Shown piece after piece: positions 1 through 5,502 of a DNA stretch of 5,502 nt. The notes under the pieces were generated by a model. That model was not told the origin of the DNA and did no database searches. It worked only from the letters and a program-made list of their open reading frames with translations. Position numbers and translations under genes: made by a program. The stretch spans positions 1-5,502 of the forward strand of contig CAYWTX010000634.1 of the NCBI GenBank assembly GCA_964461295.1. Direction: 5' to 3'. The stretch's first letter is position 1. Each line of letters starts with the position of its first letter. The DNA is from CAYWTX01 sp964461295 (lineage in GTDB: Bacteria; Planctomycetota; Phycisphaerae; SM23-33).

Positions 1-163
1 CCGCCGACGCCGCCCGCCCGCAGCCCAGGTGCAGGCACAACCCGCGCCGCGCCTTGGCTGCCGCGAGGATGTCCGCCGCGCCCGACGTCTCCGCCGCGAA
101 CGCTCCCTGAACCGCGAGAAGCACCACGCCGCTTGCGATGGGAAACAGGATTCGACTGTTCAT
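1..163 (-). CDS. Exported protein, N-terminal fragment with HLGCG motif (possible methyltransferase-like/PQQ-propeller protein)
   Basis: This partial gene starts with ATG at 163 and stays open through the left edge, giving 54 residues. Residues 1-23 look like a Sec signal peptide: a short n-region with Arg4, a hydrophobic stretch over residues 5-18, and a likely signal peptidase I site after AFA (residues 21-23). The mature part begins with an ADILAAA segment, followed by GLCLHLGCG at about residues 41-49. That motif resembles the glycine-rich SAM-binding motif I of Rossmann methyltransferases. From memory, large planctomycete proteins start with a signal peptide, then 'DIL..(G)VKGG..VHLGCGDG', and continue into PQQ-type beta-propeller repeats; this fragment matches that opening. 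A GGAG ribosome-binding site lies 6 bases upstream of the start. It is divergent from the phosphatase gene. The signal peptide and start are well supported; the family is tentative because most of the protein is outside the window. Confidence 0.7.
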   Translation of the reverse strand, partial: MNSRILFPIASGVVLLAVQGAFAAETSGAADILAAAKARRGLCLHLGCGRAASA

Positions 164-169
164 GGTTTT

Positions 170-173
170 CTCC
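170..173 (-). promoter_or_regulatory. Ribosome-binding site of the exported-protein gene
   Basis: On the minus strand this reads GGAG, followed by a 6-base spacer (AAAACC) and the ATG at 163-161. The spacing is near ideal and supports the chosen start of a gene that has no stop codon inside the window. Confidence 0.6.
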
Positions 174-176
174 GTT

Positions 177-191
177 GGCAGGAAGCCTGCC
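177..191. repeat. Perfect inverted repeat in the divergent intergenic region
   Basis: GGCAGG, AAG, CCTGCC: two 6-base arms around a 3-base centre. It lies 13 bases upstream of the minus-strand ATG at 163, just beyond the ribosome-binding site. It would fall in the 5' leader of the exported-protein gene. It could be an operator half-site pair or a small RNA hairpin. No T-tract follows on either strand, so it is not a typical terminator. A 6-base palindrome in GC-rich DNA can also arise by chance. Confidence 0.4.
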
Positions 192-489
192 GTTTGTGGA
201 ACCATCCTACCTGCCCGAAGGGGCGGCGATAGCGTCTGTCTTCCCTGGCGCCCCCACTGCGCACGACGAAGCTCCCCCCCATGGATTGTCGCCCGCATCG
301 CATCGGCGGCGCTCGTACACGCCAGCTTCGGGTCTCGGGCGGAGTCCCTGCCCTGTTTCGCCCGCGGGCCGGACGCGGTAGCATATCGGGTACAGGTGTC
401 TTCTCCAGTCGTCCGCCGCCGGTTTGCGGGGCCTCGGCGGCGCGGGATGGCGAATCCGCGTCTTGAGAGCCCAACGCACGTGCTGACAA

Positions 490-1728
490 ATGCCTGAACA
501 CGCACAATCATCTCGCGACCTGCACCGCGTTCTGGAGATCACCCGCGCCATGGTTGCCGCGGCCGACCTCGACTCGCTGCTGGGCCTGATCCTCGACCGC
601 GGCGTGGAACTGCTGGCGGCCGAGCGAGCCACGGTGTTCCTGTACGACGCGGCGACGGACGAGCTGGTCAGCCGCGTGGCGCACGGCGGCGGGGAGTTCC
701 GCATGCCGGGCGGGCGCGGGATCGCCGGGGCGGTGGTGCGCGGGCGGGCGGTCGTGCTCGTGCCCGACGCCTACGCCGACGAACGGTTCAACCGCGAATT
801 CGACCGGGCGAGCGGCTTTCGCACGCGGAACCTGCTGGCTGTGCCGCTGCTGGGCGGCGCCGGCGAACTCGTCGGCGTGCTGGAGGTGATCAACCGGCGC
901 GACGGGGCGTTCGGCAAGCACGAGGTGTTCCTGGCCGAGACGCTGGCGGCCCAGGCGGGGGTGGCGGTGCAGCGGGCCGAACTGCAACGGCATTACGTGC
1001 AGAAGCAGCGGATGCAGCAGAGCCTGGACATCGCCCGCGAGATACAGCGCGACCTGCTGCCGCGGCAGGCGCCGCGCCTGGAGGGCTGGGACATCGCGGG
1101 CTTCACGCAGCCGGCCGACGAGACGGGCGGCGACTTCTACGACTACATTCCGATGGCGGGCGGTCGCCTGGCAGTGGCGGTGGGCGACGCGTCGGGGCAC
1201 GGGATCGGGCCGGCGCTGGTGATGGCCGCCACGCGGGCGATGATCCGCGTCCTGATGGACGCGGCGCCCGGGCCCGGGAAGGTGCTGCGGGCGGTGAACG
1301 CTCACCTGGCCGAGGACCTCGGCGAGGGACGGTTCGTGACGTGCTTCCTGGGCGTGCTGGACGCCGGCGGGAGCCTGACCTACGCGTCGGCGGGCCACGG
1401 GCCGCTGCTGGTGCGCACCGGCGGGCAGTGCGCCGAGCAGGGCGCCACCGGCATGTTGATGGGCCCGTTCGCCGGCGTGTCGTTCGCGCAGAACACGCTG
1501 CATCTGGGACGCGGCGACCTGGCCGTCGTGCCGACCGATGGGCTGTTCGAGGCGATGAACCCGGCGGGCGAACCGTTCGGCGTGCGGCGGGTGATCGATC
1601 TGCTGAACTGCCCGGCCCGGACCACGGCCGGCGAACTCTGCCGATCGCTGCTGGCGGCCGCCGAATCCTTCACGGCCGGCGGGCCGCAGATGGACGACGT
1701 GTCGGCCGTCGTGATGCGCCGGGTGTGA
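490..1728 (+). CDS. GAF domain-containing PP2C-family (SpoIIE/RsbU-like) serine/threonine phosphatase
   Basis: A 412-residue soluble signalling phosphatase. Residues about 10-160 form a GAF sensor domain, beginning with LHRVLEIT and ending with LGVLEVINR-type strands and a helix (GVLEVINRRDGAF at 129-141). A helical linker (about 161-190, MQQSLDIAREIQRDLLP) leads into the PPM/SpoIIE domain at about 195-411. The metal-binding motifs are present: ETGGDFYDY (211-219, Asp215), GDASGHG (232-238, Asp233), SAGHGP (300-305), PTDGLFEA (348-355, Asp350) and DDVSAVV (402-408). Relatives dephosphorylate anti-sigma-factor antagonists (STAS proteins) in partner-switching pathways; the GAF ligand is unknown. 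An in-frame TGA at 484-486 makes ATG 490 the first possible start; the next in-frame ATG (550) would cut into the GAF domain. No good Shine-Dalgarno sequence precedes it. No anti-sigma kinase or STAS gene is in the window, so its target is not visible. It has no receiver domain or membrane segment. Confidence 0.93.
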   Translation: MPEHAQSSRDLHRVLEITRAMVAAADLDSLLGLILDRGVELLAAERATVFLYDAATDELVSRVAHGGGEFRMPGGRGIAGAVVRGRAVVLVPDAYADERFNREFDRASGFRTRNLLAVPLLGGAGELVGVLEVINRRDGAFGKHEVFLAETLAAQAGVAVQRAELQRHYVQKQRMQQSLDIAREIQRDLLPRQAPRLEGWDIAGFTQPADETGGDFYDYIPMAGGRLAVAVGDASGHGIGPALVMAATRAMIRVLMDAAPGPGKVLRAVNAHLAEDLGEGRFVTCFLGVLDAGGSLTYASAGHGPLLVRTGGQCAEQGATGMLMGPFAGVSFAQNTLHLGRGDLAVVPTDGLFEAMNPAGEPFGVRRVIDLLNCPARTTAGELCRSLLAAAESFTAGGPQMDDVSAVVMRRV

Positions 1729-1730
1729 AG

Positions 1731-1739
1731 CCCCCCCCC
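1731..1739. repeat. Nine-cytosine homopolymer after the phosphatase stop codon
   Basis: Nine consecutive C residues begin two bases after the phosphatase TGA (1726-1728). Because the run lies outside both convergent genes, length changes would not alter either protein. It is a spot prone to slippage or sequencing error. Confidence 0.8.
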
Positions 1740-1766
1740 GCCGGCGACCCACGCCGCCATCGCGAA

Positions 1767-1809
1767 CCTGTGGCAGCAGGGCACACGCCCAATCTCCCAC
1801 AGGCGTGTG
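1767..1809. terminator. Overlapping stem-loops between convergent genes, possible two-way terminator
   Basis: Two alternative stems share bases 1802-1803. In one, CCTGTGG (1767-1773) pairs with CCACAGG (1797-1803) and encloses a small GGGC-ACAC-GCCC hairpin (1779-1790). In the other, CACACGCC (1782-1789) pairs with GGCGTGTG (1802-1809) around a 12-base loop. The structures sit between the phosphatase stop and the kdpE stop, where termination from both sides is expected. Neither strand has the U-tract of a standard intrinsic terminator, so the call is tentative. Confidence 0.35.
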
Positions 1810-2504
<695 letters not shown>

Positions 2505-2508
<4 letters not shown>

Positions 2509-5189
2509 GGCGGGTCCTTGTCGTCCCCCACTTGAGGCTGGGCCTCCAACGGCAGGGCGATGCAGAACGCCGCGCCGCCGCCCGGGCGATCTTCGACCCA
2601 GGTCCGCCCGCCATGCACGGCCGCGACGGCACGGCAGATCGCCAGGCCCAGCCCCGCGCCGGCGACCTTCGCCGACGCCGGGCCGCGGAAGAACTTCTCG
2701 AACACGCGCTGCCGCAGGTCGGCCGGCACGCCCGGTCCCCGGTCCGCCACGCGCATCGTGACGGCCGCGCCGTCCGCGCAGGCCGACACCTCGATCTCCG
2801 TGCCGGGCGGGGCGTACTTCGCCGCGTTGTCCAGCAGGTTCACCAGCACCTGGTCCAGCAGCACCGGGTCGCCGTGCAGCATCGGCAGGTTCTCCGGCAG
2901 GACCACGCGCACGCCGCGCCCGCCCAGCCGGTGGGCGCATCGCCCCACGGCCGAGCCGACGAGTTCCTCCACCGGCAGCCACTCCCGGTTGGGCACGACC
3001 TGTCCGGAGTCCAGGCGCGTCATGTCCAGCAGGTTGCCGACCAGGCGATTGACGCGTTCGGCCTCGTCGGAAATCGCCGTCAGCAACTCGCGGCGAACGT
3101 CGTCGGGCAGGTCGTTCTGCGACTCGATGAGCGTGCCCACGGCGCCGATGATCCCCGTCAGCGGCGTCCGCAGGTCGTGGGACACGCTGCTCAGCAGCGT
3201 GCTCCGCATCATCTCGGCCTCGACCCGGACCTGCCCCCGCCGCACCCGGTCGGTCAGGGCGATCCGCTCGAGGGCCCCAGCCACCAGGGCCGCCAGCGCC
3301 GTCAGCAGTTCCATCTGGTCGGGCGCCAGCGGGCGGAGGTCGTGCGGGCGAACGCCGATCACGCCCAGGCAGGCCGACGAGGTCGCCAGCGGGACGAGCA
3401 GCCAACTGCAGGCCGGCAGCGTGTCGGTGCCCAGCCCGGCCAACTGACCGTGCTCCCGCACCCACTGGGCGACGGCGAGGTCCTGCGCGTCCAGGGCGGC
3501 CCGCGGCGAATCCGGACCGCCTTCGGCGGTCGCCGCCAGGCGCCCGCGCTCGTCGGCCGGCAAGACCACCGTGCGCCCGCCCAGCACGCCGCCGACGTGC
3601 CGGACGGCCAGTGCGGCCACTTCGCCCGCCGCGCCGGCGGCGGCAAGGTCGCGGCTCATGGAATACAGCGCAACGGTGCGCCGCTCGCGCTGGCGCGAAG
3701 CGTCCACCTGGTTGCGCGTCCGCACCACCAGCGTGCTGACAATGATGCCCGTCACGGCAAGCACCGACACGGTGATCCAGTACAGCGGGTTGTCCAACAT
3801 GAACGTGTACCGCGGCGGAATGAAGAAGAAGTTCAAGGCCGACGCGCTGAGGATGGACGCCAGCACGGCCGGGCCTCGCCGCCCCAGCAGCGCCACGCCG
3901 ATCACCCCCAGCAGGTAGACCATCACGATGTTGGACAGGTCCAGGGCGGCCAGGAACTTGCCGATGCCCGTGCACGCGGCCACGGCCAGCACCGCCGCGG
4001 CGTAGTGCGCCCAGCAAACCCGCCGTCGCGACCTGGGCATGCCCTGACGCGGGGCGGTGGCCTCCTCGCCGCTGATCACGTAGACGTCGATGGGCCCGCA
4101 TCGGCGGATCATCTCGTACACCAGCGAGCCGTGCAGCCAGTCGCGCCAGCGAGGGTGCGAGGGCTTGCCGGCGATGATCTTCGTCACGCTGCGCGCCCGG
4201 GCGTAGGCGAGAACCTCCTGGGCGATGTCGCTGCCGGACAGGGCGGCCGTCTCGGCGCCCAACAGCCCCGCCATCCGGAGATTGGCCCAGACGCGGTCCT
4301 GCGCCTCCTGGCTCATCCGTGCCCCCGGCTTGTCCACCGACACCGCCAGCCACGGGCACCGCAACGCCGCCGCCATGCGCGCCGCCGAGCGGACCAGCCG
4401 GGCCGAAAACGGGCTGGGGCCCACGCTCACCAGCAGCCGTTCCGTCGTCGCGATCACGTCGCCCCCGTGCCGGTACGCCTCCGCCTCGACGTTCACCCGC
4501 TCGGCCGTGCGACGAAGCGCCAGCTCCCGCAGGGCCACGAGGTTGCTCTTCTGAAAGAAACTGCGCGAGGCCGCGGCCGCGCGTTCGGGAACGTACACCT
4601 TGCCCTGTTCCAGCCGCTGGAGCAGTTCATCGGGGGCCAGGTCGACCAGTTCGACTTCGTCGGCCTGGTCGAAGATCGTGTCGGGCACGGTTTCGCGAAC
4701 GCGCACGCCGCTGAACTGCGCGATGATGTCGTTGAGCGTCTCGATGTGCTGGACGTTCAACGTGGTGTAAACGTCGATGCCCGCCGCCAACAGTTCCATC
4801 ACGTCCTGCCATCTCTTGACGTGGCGGCTGCCCGGGGCGTTGGTGTGGGCGAGTTCGTCCACGAGGATCAGACCGGGCCGGCGGGCCAGCGCGGCGTCCA
4901 GGTCGAACTCGTTCAGGACGGCCCCGCGGTATTCCACGCGCCGCACCGGCAGAGCCGGCAGCCCTTCCAGCAGCGCCATCGTCTCGGGGCGGGTGTGCGG
5001 CTCGATGTACCCGACGACCACGACAATCCCCGCGGCCGCCTGGCGGTGAGCGGTCTCCAGCATGGTGTAGGTCTTGCCGACCCCCGCGCAGGCCCCGAAG
5101 AAGACCTTCAACCTGCCGCGACGGGTCTTCCGCTCCTCGGCCTGCACCCTGGCCAGCAGGGCATCAGGATTGGGACGCTCCTCTTTCAT
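2505..5189 (-). CDS. kdpD: KdpD, potassium/turgor sensor histidine kinase
   Basis: An 894-residue inner-membrane sensor kinase, the usual KdpD length. Order of parts: KdpD N-terminal domain (about 20-230) with Walker A GACAGVGKT (32-40) and the Walker B-type DELAHTN (111-117); a universal-stress-protein-like domain (about 250-373) with GKPSHPRWRDWLHGSLV; four membrane segments (about 396-416, 419-436, 440-458, 469-489); an Arg-rich stretch (490-504) known from other KdpD proteins; a GAF-like domain (about 506-640); then the kinase core. His671 in SVSHDLRTPL is the phosphoacceptor, followed by the N box LVNLLDNAAKYAP (782-794), DRGPG (816-820), FEKFFRG (830-836) and GAGLGLAI (844-851). It phosphorylates and dephosphorylates KdpE. 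I chose ATG 5189 because the family's N-terminus (KEERPNPDALL) begins here; a GAGGGG 13 bases upstream is a poorly spaced ribosome site. It overlaps the upstream DUF4276 gene by 26 bases. No kdpC gene precedes it. Confidence 0.96.
2515..2519 (-). promoter_or_regulatory. Ribosome-binding site of kdpE inside the kdpD 3' end
   Basis: On the minus strand this reads AAGGA, 6 bases before the kdpE ATG at 2508-2506. It lies within the last codons of kdpD. It supports the kdpE start and independent re-initiation at the ATGA overlap. Confidence 0.65.
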
Positions 5190-5502
5190 CGTTTGGGCAT
5201 AGCCCCTCAAGTCGGGTGACCCATCGATCAAAATGCGGACACTTGAGGCGGACGTGCGGGAGACCGATGGCTTCGACAATCTGCGGGCCGGCGGAACTCT
5301 TCGCACCAGCGTACTCGGGAATCTCGCGGACTATCCTTTTGGACGGGCGGGTCTGCTCTCCATGGTTGATGCTTTCGGGGGGCATGGATTGCACCAACTC
5401 CAGCAGATGCTGAATCGCATGGTCCGTCTCCTTCCGCTCGAATTGAGGCCCAATCTTCCTGGGGTCTGTCAGGACCAGCGTCTCGAATTCGTGAAGCTGA
5501 AT
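5164..5502 (-). CDS. DUF4276-family protein, C-terminal fragment
   Basis: The frame is open from the right edge to the TGA at 5166-5164, giving the last 112 residues; the start lies outside. I recognise the DUF4276 C-terminal pattern: QLHEFETLVLTDP near the fragment start (residues 2-14), PESIN (42-46), RPSKRI (52-57), an AGP..VEAIGL segment (71-81), and CPHFDRWVTRLE (88-99). The biochemical function is not established to my knowledge. As I recall, family members often sit beside AAA/ABC-type ATPase genes, in arrangements like the RloA-RloB or OLD-type defence modules, and may have a TOPRIM-like fold; the N-terminal residues needed to test that are absent here. The end overlaps the kdpD start by 26 bases. 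Codon use differs from its neighbours: by hand count 37 of 112 codons end in A or T, including ATA, AGA, CTA and TGT, suggesting transfer. The family call is from motif memory. Confidence 0.82.
   Translation of the reverse strand: MQLHEFETLVLTDPRKIGPQFERKETDHAIQHLLELVQSMPPESINHGEQTRPSKRIVREIPEYAGAKSSAGPQIVEAIGLPHVRLKCPHFDRWVTRLEGLCPNDERGASQS

Larger units (their letters stand above)
164..489. other. Divergent intergenic region, no gene supported
   Basis: These 326 bases separate two divergent genes. Open frames cross them on both strands, but none has family-like content, and their translations are rich in Arg, Pro and Ser, as expected of shadow frames in GC-rich DNA. Visible structure is limited to the inverted repeat at 177-191, a small hairpin GCCC-GAAG-GGGC at 213-224, and a seven-C run at 274-280. 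Promoters for both flanking genes presumably lie here, but I could not identify a convincing pair of -35 and -10 boxes. Confidence 0.5.

Noticed and set aside
138..497. A 119-codon plus-strand frame spanning the 164-489 intergenic region
   Set aside because: It overlaps the start region of the signal-peptide gene on the other strand and the phosphatase start. It shows no family pattern and has shadow-like composition.
508..1800. A 430-codon minus-strand open frame opposite the phosphatase gene
   Set aside because: It has the same low-complexity His/Arg/Pro-rich shadow composition, while the plus strand carries intact GAF and SpoIIE motifs.
2532..5219. An 895-codon open frame on the plus strand opposite kdpD
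   Set aside because: Its translation is rich in His, Arg, Gln and Ala with no recognisable domain. It is the antisense shadow expected when a high-GC3 gene leaves few stop codons on the other strand.
5190..5306. A 39-residue in-frame extension upstream of kdpD
   Set aside because: The extension has no KdpD similarity, would deepen the overlap with the DUF4276 gene to 143 bases, and the family's usual N-terminus starts at the ATG at 5189.
5216..5413. A 65-codon plus-strand frame opposite the DUF4276 gene
   Set aside because: It lies antisense to residues matching conserved DUF4276 motifs and has no recognisable content of its own.

Overview
This window comes from a GC-rich bacterium, most likely a planctomycete (Planctomycetota, perhaps Phycisphaerae-like). 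Three things suggest this: strong G/C preference at third codon positions (about 91% over the first 76 kdpE codons by hand count), a GAF-SpoIIE type phosphatase, and the start of a secreted protein whose HLGCG motif I associate with large planctomycete methyltransferase-like/PQQ-propeller proteins. The taxonomic call is an inference; there is no rRNA or marker gene here.

Layout, left to right. Positions 1-163 (minus) hold the N-terminus of an exported protein that runs off the left edge. Positions 164-489 are a divergent intergenic region with a short perfect inverted repeat and no convincing gene. Positions 490-1728 (plus) encode a GAF-domain PP2C/SpoIIE (RsbU-like) serine/threonine phosphatase. 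A short convergent spacer (1729-1809) holds a nine-C run and overlapping stem-loops that may form a two-way terminator. Positions 1810-2508 and 2505-5189 (both minus) are kdpE and kdpD, a full-length potassium/turgor two-component system joined by a 4-base ATGA overlap. Positions 5164-5502 (minus) are the C-terminal 112 residues of a DUF4276-family protein, open to the right edge and overlapping the kdpD start by 26 bases.

How the parts work together. KdpD (sensor kinase) and KdpE (OmpR-type regulator) form a standard phosphorelay that normally controls the KdpFABC potassium pump. No kdpFABC gene is visible on either side within the window. The gene directly upstream, where kdpC often sits, is instead the DUF4276 gene, whose codon use is clearly less GC-biased (GC3 about 67%). 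The phosphatase is a separate signalling unit with no anti-sigma kinase or STAS partner in view. The most interesting point is the DUF4276-kdpDE junction. It may mark one edge of an acquired, possibly defence-related cassette, but the window holds too little of it to establish a new system.
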